Counted from the first letter of the stretch, positions 1 through 9,033 are shown. The stretch is DNA of 64,000 nt from Streptomyces rubiginosohelvolus (GCF_014649875.1 NZ_BMTW01000002.1:1-64000); one strand, 5' to 3'. Notes: a model not told the origin generated them from the sequence alone. Made by a program: numbers and translations.

Positions 1-917
1 GTGCCGTCGGCGAGCCCGGCCCACAGGATGTCCTGGTTGGCGGCCTCGCGGATCGGCGGGCAGCACTTGAACTCGGTCGCCCCGTCCGGGACTTCCTCGG
101 CGGTGAGGGTGAGGAAGTGCGGGCAGGACTCGACGGTGACGCGGACTCCCTCGCGCTTCGCGGCGGCGATCAGCGGCAGCGCGTCGGAGGACGACAGATG
201 CAGGACGTGGACGCGGGCGTTCAGCCGCTTGGCGTGGGCGATGAGCCCTTCGATCGCGGTGTTCTCGGCATCGCGCGGGCGGGAGGCCAGGAAGTCGGCA
301 TAGGCGGGGCCGGGGCGCTGCGGGGCGTCGGCCAGGTGGTGCGGGTCCTCGGCGTGGACGATGAGCAGTCCGCCGAATCCGGCGATCTCCGCCATGGAGC
401 GTGCCAGTTGTTCCTGGTCCAGCTCCGGGAACTCCTCCACCCCGGAGGGCGACAGGAAGCACTTGAAGCCGAAGACCCCGGCCTCGTACAGCGGTCGCAG
501 GTCCTTGACGTTGGACGGGATCGCACCGCCCCAGAAGCCGGTGTCGACGTGCGCCTTGGGGGCGGCGACCTGCTGCTTGGTCCGCAGGTGGTCGACGGTG
601 GTGGTCGGCGGGAGGGAGTTGAGCGGCATGTCCAGGAGCGTGGTGATGCCACCGGCGGCGGCCGCGCGGGTGGCGGTCCAGAAGCCCTCCCACTCGGTGC
701 GGCCGGGGTCGTTCACATGGACGTGGGTGTCGACCAGGCCGGGCAGCAGGACGTCGTCGCCGAAGTCCTCCAGACGGGCGCCCGCGGGCACGTCGGCGTC
801 GTACGGCAGGACCGCGTCGATCGTCCCGCCCGCGACGGCGACCGCCGCCGGGCGGGTGCCCTCGGGGGTGACGACGCGCGTCGAGCGCAGTACCAGGTTC
901 ACGTCCACACCGGACAC
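1..917 (-). CDS. allB: Allantoinase, 3' end cut by window edge
   Basis: Cyclic amidohydrolase that opens the allantoin ring to allantoate. I translated the minus strand by hand from GTG at 917, which has a GAAGGAG ribosome site five bases upstream; 305 codons are visible. Early in the protein [20 protein letters not shown] carries the HxH metal ligands of the hydantoinase/allantoinase family. KCFLSPSG supplies the carboxylated-lysine region, LLIVHAED and VHVLHLSS the later histidines. The frame runs off the window at [10 protein letters not shown], where related enzymes go on to the final metal aspartate. It is divergent from the IclR regulator, and a class B palindrome sits 37 bases upstream of the start. 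The family call is sure; only the C-terminal third is missing. Confidence 0.95.
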   Translation of the reverse strand, partial: MSGVDVNLVLRSTRVVTPEGTRPAAVAVAGGTIDAVLPYDADVPAGARLEDFGDDVLLPGLVDTHVHVNDPGRTEWEGFWTATRAAAAGGITTLLDMPLNSLPPTTTVDHLRTKQQVAAPKAHVDTGFWGGAIPSNVKDLRPLYEAGVFGFKCFLSPSGVEEFPELDQEQLARSMAEIAGFGGLLIVHAEDPHHLADAPQRPGPAYADFLASRPRDAENTAIEGLIAHAKRLNARVHVLHLSSSDALPLIAAAKREGVRVTVESCPHFLTLTAEEVPDGATEFKCCPPIREAANQDILWAGLADG

Positions 918-953
918 CTGTGCTCCTTCACTCCAGGATGATCACAACAGGAA

Positions 954-970
954 TTCAACGAACTGTTGAA
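954..970. promoter_or_regulatory. Class B operator at allantoinase
   Basis: TTCAACGAACTGTTGAA is a perfect palindrome (6-bp arms, 5-bp centre). The same word, with small changes, occurs at malate synthase (7181), the urate oxidase operon (19826) and catalase (31609). Read toward allantoinase, one arm provides a TTGAAT -35-like element. The binding protein is not known from the sequence. Confidence 0.75.
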
Positions 971-1066
971 GCTCCGATGGAGTCTTCACTCGGGAAACCC
1001 CCTCGTCAAGACCCACCTTCCGGTACGGCGGCCCGACGGGCCAGCCCTGCCGCCACGACTGGAGGT

Positions 1067-1102
1067 TTCCACAAAGTAAAAGTCGGTTTTCGAACTGCGG
1101 AA
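1067..1102. promoter_or_regulatory. Class A tandem operator at allR
   Basis: Two 15-bp imperfect repeats, TTCCACAAAGTAAAA (1067-1081) and TTTCGAACTGCGGAA (1088-1102), are 21 bp apart. This is the weakest copy of an arrangement also seen at malate synthase, hyi and gcl. It lies between divergent allB and allR, about 165 bases before allR and 150 before allB, so it could serve autoregulation and allB control. I infer that AllR binds here. Confidence 0.6.
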
Positions 1103-1267
1103 CGTAGCATGGGCCAGGAGGGGCGGCGCCGAGCCGTCCGAACCGACCGGCGGCACCCGGACAAAACAGGCCCTGACCGGCACGGACGCCGACCGGGGAG
1201 CTGTGGGCCCCATCGGAACCGCCCGGTAGGCTGCTGCCTTGCCTTCCGCTTCGAAAGGACCGTTGAC

Positions 1268-2071
1268 GTGCCGCCGTCCCACGCCAGCACAGCCGACTCC
1301 AAGCCCTCCGGTACCAGCGGTGGGGTGCAGTCCCTTGAGCGCGCCTTCGATCTGCTGGAGCGGATGGCCGACGCCGGGGGCGAGGTCGGGCTGAGCGAGC
1401 TGTCCGCGAGCAGCGGTCTGCCCCTGCCGACCATCCACCGGCTGATGCGCACCCTGGTCGTCTGCGGGTACGTACGCCAGCAGCCCAACCGCCGTTACGC
1501 GCTGGGCCCCCGGCTGATCCGGCTCGGCGAGTCCGCCTCCCGGCTGCTGGGCACCTGGGCCCGCCCCTACCTCAGCCGACTGGTCGAGGAGACCGGCGAG
1601 ACGGCGAACATGGCGCTGCTGGACGGGGACGAGATCGTGTACGTCGCCCAGGTGCCGTCCAAGCACTCGATGCGGATGTTCACCGAGGTCGGCCGGCGCG
1701 TCCTGCCCCACTCCACCGGCGTGGGCAAGGCGCTCCTCGCGCACACCCCCGCCGACGAGGTCCGCGCGCTCCTCGCCCGTACGGGCATGCCCGCCGCCAC
1801 GGAGAAGACGATCACCACGCCGGAGGGCTTCCTCGACGCCCTGGAGCAGGTGCGGCGCGCCGGATACGCGGTGGACGACAACGAGCAGGAGATCGGGGTG
1901 CGGTGCCTCGCGGTCTCCGTGCCGAACTCCCCCACCTCGGCCGCGATCTCCATCTCGGGCCCGGCGGGACGGGTGACGGAGGCGGCCACGGAGCGGATCG
2001 TGCCGATCCTCCAGCAGGTCGCGGGCGAGCTGTCCGAGGCGCTGGCGAGCAGTGGGACGAACGGGGGCTGA
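1268..2071 (+). CDS. allR: IclR-family regulator of allantoin catabolism
   Basis: Transcription factor of 267 residues. The winged helix-turn-helix spans about residues 18-80 (VGLSELSASSGLPLPTIHRL is the recognition helix region) and the IclR effector-binding domain about 85-260 (SRLVEETGETANMALLD, then STGVGKALLA and EIGVRCLAVSVP). In Streptomyces coelicolor, AllR next to allantoinase represses the allantoin genes and is released by allantoate, less well by glyoxylate. The position here (divergent from allB, near aceB) matches. The start is GTG at 1268 with AAAGGA upstream; the frame is open further upstream but has no better signal. The tandem class A operator in its own promoter suggests autoregulation. 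Confidence 0.9.
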   Translation: MPPSHASTADSKPSGTSGGVQSLERAFDLLERMADAGGEVGLSELSASSGLPLPTIHRLMRTLVVCGYVRQQPNRRYALGPRLIRLGESASRLLGTWARPYLSRLVEETGETANMALLDGDEIVYVAQVPSKHSMRMFTEVGRRVLPHSTGVGKALLAHTPADEVRALLARTGMPAATEKTITTPEGFLDALEQVRRAGYAVDDNEQEIGVRCLAVSVPNSPTSAAISISGPAGRVTEAATERIVPILQQVAGELSEALASSGTNGG

Positions 2072-2086
2072 CCTCCCCCGGGCGTT

Positions 2087-2767
2087 TCACACCCCGGCCG
2101 GGACCGTGAGCCGTCCGTCGTCCATCGTCACCGTGCGGTCCACCCGGTCCAGGTGCGTCCGGTCGTGCGTGACCAGCACCGTGGCGGTGGCGCGCTCCCG
2201 GGTCAGGGTGACGATCAGGTCGAGCACGGCCCCGCCGCGTACGTGGTCGAGTGCGCTGGTCGGCTCGTCGACGAGCAGGACCGCCGGCTCGTTCATCAGG
2301 GCCCGCGCGATGTTGACGCGCTGGCGCTGACCGCCCGAGAGCTGGTGCGGCCGCCGGCCGGCGCGGTCGGCGAGCCCGACCGCGTCGAGCAGTTCCAGGG
2401 CCCGGCGCCGGGCACCGCGGGCGGATCCCCCGGACAGATGACGCATGGCCTGGAGCTGTTCGGCGGCGGTCAGCGAGGGCAGCAGGCTGGGCTGCTGGAA
2501 GACGATGCCGATCCGGTCCCGGCGCAGCGCCGCCCGCCCCGCGCGGCTCAGCCCGGCCGTCGGTGTCCCGGCCACCACGACCTCACCGGAGTCCGGGGTG
2601 ACCAGGGTGGCGGCGGCCGCGAGCAGGCTCGACTTGCCCGAGCCGGACGGCCCGACGACGGCGGTGAGCGTGCCCGGCGGTACGTCCAGCGAGACCCGGT
2701 CCAGGGCGGTGAGCCGGCCCTCGCCGTCCGGGTAGGTGAGGGTGACGTCGGTCAGGGTGAGCGTCAT
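2087..2767 (-). CDS. ABC transporter ATPase, MacB/LolD type
   Basis: Nucleotide-binding subunit of 226 residues. Walker A is GPSGSGKSS near residue 39, the Q-loop is FQQPSLLPSL, the signature is LSGGQRQRVNIARAL and Walker B is VLLVDEPTSALD. The sequence belongs to the LolD/MacB/FtsE group that works with FtsX-type permeases. Its ATG overlaps the stop of the permease gene upstream (ATGA), so the two are translationally coupled and form one exporter. A divergent histidine kinase/response regulator pair begins about 110 bases from the permease start and may control it; that link is inferred from position only. Substrate unknown. Confidence 0.9.
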   Translation of the reverse strand: MTLTLTDVTLTYPDGEGRLTALDRVSLDVPPGTLTAVVGPSGSGKSSLLAAAATLVTPDSGEVVVAGTPTAGLSRAGRAALRRDRIGIVFQQPSLLPSLTAAEQLQAMRHLSGGSARGARRRALELLDAVGLADRAGRRPHQLSGGQRQRVNIARALMNEPAVLLVDEPTSALDHVRGGAVLDLIVTLTRERATATVLVTHDRTHLDRVDRTVTMDDGRLTVPAGV

Positions 2768-3843
2768 CGGGCACTCCCGAGTGCGGTGAGCGGGTCGACG
2801 GCGGTGATCCGCCGGACGGACAGGGCGGCCCCGAGCGCGCCGAGGGCGATCATCACGGCGGCCGGGACGAGCACGGTCGCCGCGTCCAGGACGAACGGCA
2901 CGGCTCCCCCGCCGATCAGGGCCCCGGCCCCGGCGGCGAGGGCGGCGCCCAGTCCCGTACCGAGGACGAGCATCACGACGGCCTGTCCCAGCGCGTCGCG
3001 CAGGAGGTACGGGGTCGACGCGCCGAGCGCCTTCAGTACGGCGACGTCACCGCTGCGCTGGATCGTCCAGACGGTGAAGAACGCGCCGATGACCAGCGCG
3101 GAGATGGCGAAGAGGAAGCCGCGCATCAGTTGCAGCGAGCCGTTCTCCGCCTGGTAGGAGCCGATCGCCGTGAGGGAGTCGTCGAGGGTGAGGGTGCTGG
3201 TGCCCGCCGCCGCGTCCCCCGCCGCGAGGTCCACCCCGCCGGTGGTGGTCAGGGCGATCACGGTCGCCTGTTCGGCGGGCCCGGCACCGTCGTGGCCGAC
3301 CTGCTGCCAGTCGTCGAGGGTGGTCCAGACGACGGGTGTGTGGCTGTACGAGGCGTCGGTGGCGACGGCGGCGACCTCCCGTTCGGTTGCGCCGAGCGCG
3401 ATCCGGTCACCGGCGGCGGCGCCCAGCTCCTCGGCCGCCTCCTCGGAGAGCACGATGCGCCCGGGGCCGATCCCGTCCGGCCCGAGCGTGCCGTCCGGTT
3501 CGACGCCGAAGGCCGACACGGCGGCGCTCCGCTCACCGGCGTTGGCGTTCAGGGTGCGGATGCCGACCGGCTGCGCGGCCTCGACCCCGGGCCGGGCGGC
3601 CCAGGCCAGCCAGTCGTCCTCCCGCACGGTCGAGTCGGCGAACGACTCCGCCTGCCCGCCCGGGGGCGCGGCGAAGGCCAGGTGGTCGGCGTCGAGCCCG
3701 GTGACGGCCGAGGTGTTCTCCCGGGCGAGCCCGGCGGTGAGGCCGGACAGCAGGCCCACGAGCAGCGTGATCAGCACCACGACCGAGCCCATGAGCGCGA
3801 ACCGGCCCTTGGCGAAGCGGAGGTCTCTCCATGCGACGAACAT
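2764..3843 (-). CDS. FtsX-like ABC permease
   Basis: Membrane subunit of 359 residues. An N-terminal transmembrane helix (about 15-40, FALMGSVVVLITLLVGLLSG) is followed by a roughly 200-residue extracytoplasmic MacB-like domain and three C-terminal helices (about 240-350) typical of the FtsX domain. This is a single-repeat permease, so the transporter probably works as a homodimer with the ATPase encoded downstream. Family members export peptides or antibiotics, or act in envelope stress, rather than import. Start ATG at 3843, facing the sensor kinase gene. Confidence 0.88.
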   Translation of the reverse strand: MFVAWRDLRFAKGRFALMGSVVVLITLLVGLLSGLTAGLARENTSAVTGLDADHLAFAAPPGGQAESFADSTVREDDWLAWAARPGVEAAQPVGIRTLNANAGERSAAVSAFGVEPDGTLGPDGIGPGRIVLSEEAAEELGAAAGDRIALGATEREVAAVATDASYSHTPVVWTTLDDWQQVGHDGAGPAEQATVIALTTTGGVDLAAGDAAAGTSTLTLDDSLTAIGSYQAENGSLQLMRGFLFAISALVIGAFFTVWTIQRSGDVAVLKALGASTPYLLRDALGQAVVMLVLGTGLGAALAAGAGALIGGGAVPFVLDAATVLVPAAVMIALGALGAALSVRRITAVDPLTALGSAR

Positions 3844-3953
3844 GGCCCCAGCGTCGTCCGGGGCGGACGGGAAAACATCGCGCGGCGGACGGGCCCGGGA
3901 TCAACCTTTCGATTGACCGGGTCCGGAGAGCCCGCGGCTACGCTGGACGGACC

Positions 3954-5222
3954 ATGGATTCGCGATCGCACACCCACGTCACGGCTGCCCTGCGGCTCTG
4001 TCTGCACGCGCTGCTGGCGGGGCTGCTGGCCCTGGTGATGGTGCGCGCGGTGGGCGAGGGCGCGCCGGACACGGTGGCGGTCGTGACCGTGACGCTGCTG
4101 ACGGCGGCCCTGTACGCGGCGGGGGCGGCGCGCTCGTCCTCCGAACGGCCGGGCACCTCCGTCGCACAGCCTGGCGACTCCGTACGGCCGGCGTTCTCCG
4201 TACAGCCGGGCACGCCGGCGGGGGCGTGGTGGCTGGGCGGGTTGTGGGCGCTGTGGGCGGTGCTGCTGGTGCTGTCGCCGGACGCCCTGTGGGTGGCCTT
4301 CCCGCTCTACTTCCTCCAGCTCCACTTCCTGCCGATGCGCTGGGCGCTGCCCGCCGTCGTGGTCACCGCCGCCGCCGCGATCACGAGCTTCGTCGTGCAC
4401 CGGCAGGAGATCGAACCCGGCGCGTTCATCGGGCCGTTGATCGGCGCGGCGGTCGCCGTCGCCACGGTCCTCGGGTACGACGCCCTCTTCCGGGAGAGCG
4501 AACGGCGGCGGGAGCTGATCGTGGAGCTGGTCGCCACCCGGGCGGACCTCGCCGAGGCGGAACGTACCGCCGGGACGCTCGCCGAGCGCGAGCGCCTGGC
4601 CCGGGAGATCCACGACACGCTGGCCCAGGGGCTGTCCAGCATCCAGTTGCTGCTGCGCGCCGCCGAACGATCGCTGCCCGAGAACGCCCCGGCCGCCCCG
4701 CACGTGCGGGCCGCCCGTGAGGCGGCGCAGGCCAATCTGGCCGAGGCTCGCTCCTTCGTGCGGGCGCTGACCCCGCCGGACCTGGAGCGCGGGTCGCTGG
4801 CCGCCGCGCTGGAGCGGCTCTGCGCGCGCACGACCGCCCCGGAGCTGACCGTTCGGTTCGCGGTCAGCGGCACCCCGGTGAAGCTGCCGACCCCGTACGA
4901 GGTGGCGCTGCTGCGGACCGCCCAGTCGGCGCTGGCCAACACGGTGCGCCACGCGGAGGCCCGTCGGGCGGAGATCACCCTGAGCTTCATGGACACCTCG
5001 GTGGCGCTGGACGTCGTGGACGACGGGCGGGGGTTCGACCCGTCGGGGGCTCCGGTCCAGGAGCGGGGCGAGGGCGGTGACGGCGGCTTCGGGCTGCCGG
5101 CGATGCGGGCGCGCGCCGGATCGCTCGGCGGTGCGCTGAGCGTGGAGTCGGCGCCCGGCCAGGGCACGGCGGTGGCGCTCACGCTGCCGCTGCCCGTCGC
5201 GGAAGCGGAGCGTGCGGCGTGA
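3954..5222 (+). CDS. Sensor histidine kinase, NarL-type
   Basis: Membrane sensor of 422 residues. Several hydrophobic segments lie in the first 180 residues, interrupted by a short repetitive cytoplasmic or loop stretch (SVAQPGDSVRPAFSVQPG). The HisKA_3 dimerisation domain carries the phosphoacceptor in LAREIHDTLAQGLSS, and the C-terminal HATPase has the N box NTVRHAEA, the DDGRGFD G1 motif and GFGLPAMRARA. The ATG at 3954 was preferred over in-frame upstream starts because it fits the divergent promoter space. The stop overlaps the GTG of the response regulator, giving a coupled two-component system. Signal unknown; the divergent ABC exporter is the natural target. Confidence 0.9.
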   Translation: MDSRSHTHVTAALRLCLHALLAGLLALVMVRAVGEGAPDTVAVVTVTLLTAALYAAGAARSSSERPGTSVAQPGDSVRPAFSVQPGTPAGAWWLGGLWALWAVLLVLSPDALWVAFPLYFLQLHFLPMRWALPAVVVTAAAAITSFVVHRQEIEPGAFIGPLIGAAVAVATVLGYDALFRESERRRELIVELVATRADLAEAERTAGTLAERERLAREIHDTLAQGLSSIQLLLRAAERSLPENAPAAPHVRAAREAAQANLAEARSFVRALTPPDLERGSLAAALERLCARTTAPELTVRFAVSGTPVKLPTPYEVALLRTAQSALANTVRHAEARRAEITLSFMDTSVALDVVDDGRGFDPSGAPVQERGEGGDGGFGLPAMRARAGSLGGALSVESAPGQGTAVALTLPLPVAEAERAA

Positions 5223-5872
5223 CCAAGGGCTCGGGCGAGGGCGGGGACACGGTCCGGCTGCTGCTCGCGGACGACCATCCGGTGGTCCGGGCGGGGCTGC
5301 GCGCGGTGCTGGACACCGAGCCGGGCTTCCGGGTCGCCGGTGAGGCCGCCACCGCCGAGGAGGCCGTCGCTCTGGCGGCGGCGGGCGGCTTCGACGTGGT
5401 CCTGATGGACCTGCAGTTCGGGGCGGGGATGCACGGTGCGGAGGCCACGGCGACGATCACCGCCGCACCGGACGGCCCCCGGGTCCTGATCCTCACGACG
5501 TACGACTCCGACGCGGACATCCTGGCGGCGGTCGAGGCCGGGGCGAGCGGCTATCTGCTGAAGGACGCGCCGCCGCAGGAGCTGTCGGCCGCGGTGCGCA
5601 CGGCGGCGGCGGGCCGTTCGGCGCTGGCGCCCTCGGTGGCGCACCGGCTGATGGACCGGATGCGCACCCCGGCCGAGGCGCTGACCCGGCGGGAGCTGGA
5701 GGTGCTGCAGCTGGTCGGGGAGGGCCTGTCGAACCTGCGGATCAGCAAGCGGCTGTTCCTGAGCCAGGCCACGGTGAAGTCCCACCTGGTGCACATCTAC
5801 GCCAAGCTGGGCGTCGACTCCCGTACGTCGGCGGTCGCCGCGGCCACGGCCCGCAGGCTCATCCGCCGCTGA
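5219..5872 (+). CDS. LuxR/NarL-type response regulator
   Basis: 217 residues. The receiver domain (about 12-130) shows the acidic pocket in LLLADDHP, the phosphoacceptor aspartate in VVLMDLQF and the lysine in YLLKDAP. The C-terminal GerE helix-turn-helix (about 150-212) reads LTRRELEVLQLVGEGLSN through SQATVKSHLVHIY. GTG start overlaps the kinase stop by four bases. Expected partner of the kinase just upstream; likely target is the divergent MacB-type exporter (inference). Confidence 0.93.
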   Translation: MTKGSGEGGDTVRLLLADDHPVVRAGLRAVLDTEPGFRVAGEAATAEEAVALAAAGGFDVVLMDLQFGAGMHGAEATATITAAPDGPRVLILTTYDSDADILAAVEAGASGYLLKDAPPQELSAAVRTAAAGRSALAPSVAHRLMDRMRTPAEALTRRELEVLQLVGEGLSNLRISKRLFLSQATVKSHLVHIYAKLGVDSRTSAVAAATARRLIRR

Positions 5873-5931
5873 CGGGACACGCCCGGCGGGTCACCCGGCG
5901 GGTCATCCGGCCGGACGCTCCGTGGGGGCGT

Positions 5932-6246
5932 TCACCCGCGCGGGGGCTCGCCGAAGAGGTCGACCGCGTTGCGCACCTCGCGCAGGCCCGCCGCCACCGC
6001 GCTCACCGAGCCGATCGCCCCCGCGATCAGCAGCAGGGAACGGCGCATCCGGGGGATCTCCGGGACACCGCTGACGGCCATGGCGTCCAGGGCCGCCAGC
6101 TCGTCCTCGGCGATCGGCCGGTCGGGGAAGTCGGTCCGGAGACCGGCCAGCTCCCGGCGCAGCCGCGAGACGGCCATCCGCAGCTCGGCCACCCTCGGGT
6201 CCTCGTCGCTGCCGGTCAGCGGCTTCTGTCCCACGCTTCGCAACAC
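5932..6246 (-). CDS. Small conserved actinobacterial protein (DUF5955-like)
   Basis: 104 residues from GTG at 6246, which has GGGGGAG four bases upstream; a longer TTG-started reading from 6306 is possible but lacks a good site. The first half is a charged helical region (DPRVAELRMAVSRLRREL), the second has a hydrophobic stretch (LLLIAGAIGSVSAVAAGL) too weak to be a sure membrane helix. It resembles the Streptomyces DUF5955 family as I remember it; no function is known. It is convergent with the response regulator and stands alone. Confidence 0.7.
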   Translation of the reverse strand: MLRSVGQKPLTGSDEDPRVAELRMAVSRLRRELAGLRTDFPDRPIAEDELAALDAMAVSGVPEIPRMRRSLLLIAGAIGSVSAVAAGLREVRNAVDLFGEPPRG

Positions 6247-6436
6247 AGCACTCCCCCTCGCACGTCCTTGTGCCGGTGTCTCCCCCGAATCCGGGGTGGT
6301 GGCCAAGTCCCCGGGTTCGCCCGCAAGTTAACGCCATAACAGGCAGTGCGCGCCAGCCCACGGAAAGAAATCAGGGTTACCCCTGAGGGTGACATGCGTG
6401 TCGCGTGTGCGAAGGACTCAGTGGTATCCAGACCTC

Positions 6437-7066
6437 ATGGTTGAGGACATGGCGACGGACGGCCCGCACAGGGCGAAGAACCCCGAGGTCGCGGGGGTGC
6501 TACTGGCGGCCGGAGGGGGCCGTCGGCTCGGCGGCCGCCCGAAGGCGCTGCTGGCGCACCGGGGCCGCCCGCTGATCGAGCACGCGGTGCGCTCCCTGCG
6601 CAACGGCGGCTGCGGCCCGCTGCACGTGGTGCTGGGCGCGGCGGCCGAGGAGGTGCGGGCCCGGGCGGATCTCACCGGCTGCTCGGTGAGCGTGAACCCG
6701 GGCTGGGAGGAGGGGATGGGCTCCTCGCTCCGGCTGGGTCTGGCGGCCCTGACGGCTACGGACGCGGATGCGGCGCTCGTCCTCCTGGTCGATCAGCCGG
6801 GGATCGGCGCGGAGGCGGTGGCGCGGGTGCGGCTCGCGTACGGCTCGCGCATGAGCCTGGCGGCGGCCTCGTACGGCGGGGAGCGAGGCCATCCGGTGCT
6901 GTTCGGGGCGGACCGGTGGCCGGACATCGCGGCGGCGGCCGTCGGCGACCAGGGAGCGCGCGCCTATCTGCGGGAGCACCGCGATGCGATCACGCTCGTG
7001 GAGTGTTCGGATGTGGCCGAGGCGTACGACATCGACACCTCGCAGGACCTCAAGCACCTGGAGTGA
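6437..7066 (+). CDS. MobA-like nucleotidyltransferase (molybdopterin cytidylyltransferase type)
   Basis: 209 residues with an NTP-transferase fold: GVLLAAGGGRRLGGRPKALL at the N terminus is the nucleotide-binding loop with its lysine, LLVDQPGI the metal-binding segment, and GHPVLFGAD the conserved substrate loop of MocA/PucB-type enzymes. Such enzymes make molybdopterin cytosine dinucleotide for xanthine dehydrogenase-type hydroxylases. That fits the purine setting, though no xanthine dehydrogenase gene is in the window. ATG at 6437 has no clear ribosome site, so the mRNA may be leaderless. A strong terminator follows at 7077. Confidence 0.75.
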   Translation: MVEDMATDGPHRAKNPEVAGVLLAAGGGRRLGGRPKALLAHRGRPLIEHAVRSLRNGGCGPLHVVLGAAAEEVRARADLTGCSVSVNPGWEEGMGSSLRLGLAALTATDADAALVLLVDQPGIGAEAVARVRLAYGSRMSLAAASYGGERGHPVLFGADRWPDIAAAAVGDQGARAYLREHRDAITLVECSDVAEAYDIDTSQDLKHLE

Positions 7067-7076
7067 CGCGGAGCCG

Positions 7077-7108
7077 CCGCCCTCGGCGGGGCGGCCCGCC
7101 GAGGGCGG
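7077..7108 (+). terminator. Hairpin terminator after the MobA-like gene
   Basis: CCGCCCTCGGCGGG pairs perfectly with CCCGCCGAGGGCGG across a GCGG loop, eleven bases after the stop. It insulates the malate synthase promoter that follows. Confidence 0.8.
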
Positions 7109-7180
7109 TCAACCGTGCGTGGCCGCGCTGGCACGCTGCGCCGCCGTCGGCCCGTTTCTGTCGACCCGGAGAATCTCGAC

Positions 7181-7197
7181 ATCAACAAACCATTGAA
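7181..7197. promoter_or_regulatory. Class B operator at malate synthase
   Basis: ATCAACAAACCATTGAA, a slightly degenerate copy of the class B palindrome. Its right arm overlaps the proposed -35 element. Confidence 0.6.
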
Positions 7198-7221
7198 CTT
7201 CCACCATGAGGAAACTACTAT
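7193..7221 (+). promoter_or_regulatory. Malate synthase promoter
   Basis: TTGAAC (7193-7198), a 17-bp spacer and TACTAT (7216-7221) make a good sigma-70-type promoter (HrdB in Streptomyces). The -35 lies in the class B operator. The spacer and -10 lie in the class A pair. Confidence 0.65.
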
Positions 7222-7234
7222 CCACTGGTCAGAA
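7199..7234. promoter_or_regulatory. Class A tandem operator at malate synthase
   Basis: TTCCACCATGAGGAA (7199-7213) and ATCCACTGGTCAGAA (7220-7234) are 21 bp apart with ACTACT between them. The inter-site hexamers at hyi (ACTAAC) and gcl (ACTTAG) are nearly the same. A protein bound here would cover the -10 region, which fits repression by AllR. Confidence 0.7.
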
Positions 7235-7351
7235 GCCCTCTGAACCTCAGACGGCACCCACGGCCGTATCTCGGAGCCATGGCACGCCGTGCCGTCTCAG
7301 GCGACCCGGCGGCCGTCGAGACGCCGCCGCCCGCTGAAGGAGTGACAGCTC

Positions 7352-8971
7352 ATGTCCGCACCAGCGCCGTCCACGCTGGCCATCGTCGATGCCGAGCCCC
7401 TGCCCCGGCAGGAAGAGGTCCTGACCGACGCGGCCCTCGCGTTCGTGGCCGAACTGCACCGGCAGTTCACCCCGCGCCGCAATGAGCTGCTCGCCCGGCG
7501 CGGAGAGCGCCGCGCCGAGATCGCCCGCACGTCCACGCTGGACTTCCTGCCCGAGACGGCGGCGGTCCGCGCGGACGACTCCTGGAAGGTCGCGCCCGCG
7601 CCGGCGGCGCTGAACGACCGCCGCGTGGAGATCACCGGTCCGACCGACCGCAAGATGACCATCAACGCCCTGAACTCGGGCGCGAAGGTCTGGCTCGCCG
7701 ACTTCGAGGACGCGTCCGCCCCCACGTGGGAGAACGTCGTCCTCGGCCAGCTCAACCTCACCGACGCCTACGAGCGCCGCATCGACTTCACCGACCCGAA
7801 GTCCGGCAAGTCGTACGCGCTGAAGTCCGCCGACGAGCTGGCCACGGTGGTCATGCGACCGCGCGGCTGGCACCTGGAGGAGCGTCACCTCCAGCTGGAC
7901 GGCGTCTCCGTGCCCGGCGCGCTGGTCGACTTCGGCCTCTACTTCTTCCACAACGCGCAGCGGCTGATCGACCTCGGCAAGGGCCCGTACTTCTACCTGC
8001 CGAAGACGGAGTCGCACCTGGAGGCCCGCCTCTGGAACGACATCTTCGTCTTCGCCCAGGACTACGTCGGCATCCCGCAGGGCACGGTCCGCGCGACCGT
8101 CCTGATCGAGACGATCACCGCCGCGTACGAGATGGAGGAGATCCTCTACGAGCTGCGCGACCACGCCGCCGGGCTGAACGCGGGCCGCTGGGACTACCTC
8201 TTCTCCATCGTCAAGAACTTCCGTGACGGCGGCGCCAAGTTCGTCCTGCCGGACCGCAACGCGGTGACGATGACCGCCCCGTTCATGCGGGCGTACACCG
8301 AACTCCTGGTCCGCACCTGCCACAAGCGCGGCGCGCACGCGATCGGCGGCATGGCGGCCTTCATCCCCTCGCGCCGCGACGCCGAGGTCAACAAGGTGGC
8401 CTTCGAGAAGGTCAAGGCCGACAAGGACCGCGAGGCGAACGACGGCTTCGACGGCTCCTGGGTCGCCCACCCCGACCTGGTCCCGATCGCCCTGGCCTCC
8501 TTCGACGCGGTCCTCGGCGAGAAGCCCAACCAGAAGGACCGGCTGCGCGAGGACGTCGCGGTGGCCCCGGGCGATCTGATCGCCATCGACTCGCTCGACG
8601 CGAGCCCCACGTACGACGGCCTGCGCAACGCCGTCGCGGTCGGCATCCGCTACATCGAGGCCTGGCTGCGCGGCCTGGGCGCGGTCGCCATCTTCAACCT
8701 GATGGAGGACGCGGCCACCGCCGAGATCTCCCGCTCGCAGATCTGGCAGTGGATCAACGCGGACGTGGTCTTCGAGAACGGCGAGCACGCCACCGCGGAC
8801 CTGGCCCGCAAGGTCGCCGCCGAGGAACTGGCCGCGATCCGCGAGGAGATCGGCGAGGAGACCTTCACCGCCGGCAAGTGGCAGCAGGCTCACGACCTCC
8901 TGCTCCAGGTCTCCCTGGACCAGGACTACGCGGACTTCCTGACCCTGCCCGCGTACGAGCAGCTGCGCTGA
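7352..8971 (+). CDS. aceB: Malate synthase A
   Basis: 539 residues, normal length for malate synthase A. It condenses glyoxylate with acetyl-CoA to malate, one of two exits for the glyoxylate made from allantoin. The family signature is clear: ELRDHAAGLNAGRWDYLFS, with ATVLIETITAAYEMEEIL just before it (catalytic and metal-binding region) and GSWVAHPDLVPIA near the C terminus. ATG at 7352 follows GAAGGAG. The promoter carries both operator classes found in this window, so it is probably under AllR and a second regulator. A perfect hairpin terminator follows. In S. coelicolor the corresponding gene next to allR is aceB1, a known AllR target. Confidence 0.96.
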   Translation: MSAPAPSTLAIVDAEPLPRQEEVLTDAALAFVAELHRQFTPRRNELLARRGERRAEIARTSTLDFLPETAAVRADDSWKVAPAPAALNDRRVEITGPTDRKMTINALNSGAKVWLADFEDASAPTWENVVLGQLNLTDAYERRIDFTDPKSGKSYALKSADELATVVMRPRGWHLEERHLQLDGVSVPGALVDFGLYFFHNAQRLIDLGKGPYFYLPKTESHLEARLWNDIFVFAQDYVGIPQGTVRATVLIETITAAYEMEEILYELRDHAAGLNAGRWDYLFSIVKNFRDGGAKFVLPDRNAVTMTAPFMRAYTELLVRTCHKRGAHAIGGMAAFIPSRRDAEVNKVAFEKVKADKDREANDGFDGSWVAHPDLVPIALASFDAVLGEKPNQKDRLREDVAVAPGDLIAIDSLDASPTYDGLRNAVAVGIRYIEAWLRGLGAVAIFNLMEDAATAEISRSQIWQWINADVVFENGEHATADLARKVAAEELAAIREEIGEETFTAGKWQQAHDLLLQVSLDQDYADFLTLPAYEQLR

Positions 8972-8995
8972 TCCGGACCGCGTGCACGAAGCACG

Positions 8996-9033
8996 GCCCC
9001 GTCCCCGGCACCGCACAGCGCCGGGGACGGGGC
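8996..9033 (+). terminator. Terminator after malate synthase
   Basis: GCCCCGTCCCCGGC and GCCGGGGACGGGGC pair perfectly around a ten-base loop, 24 bases after the aceB stop. Confidence 0.88.

Noticed and set aside
3130..3843. Plus-strand frames across the FtsX-like permease
   Set aside because: No domain, and the coupled minus-strand ATPase/permease pair explains the region.
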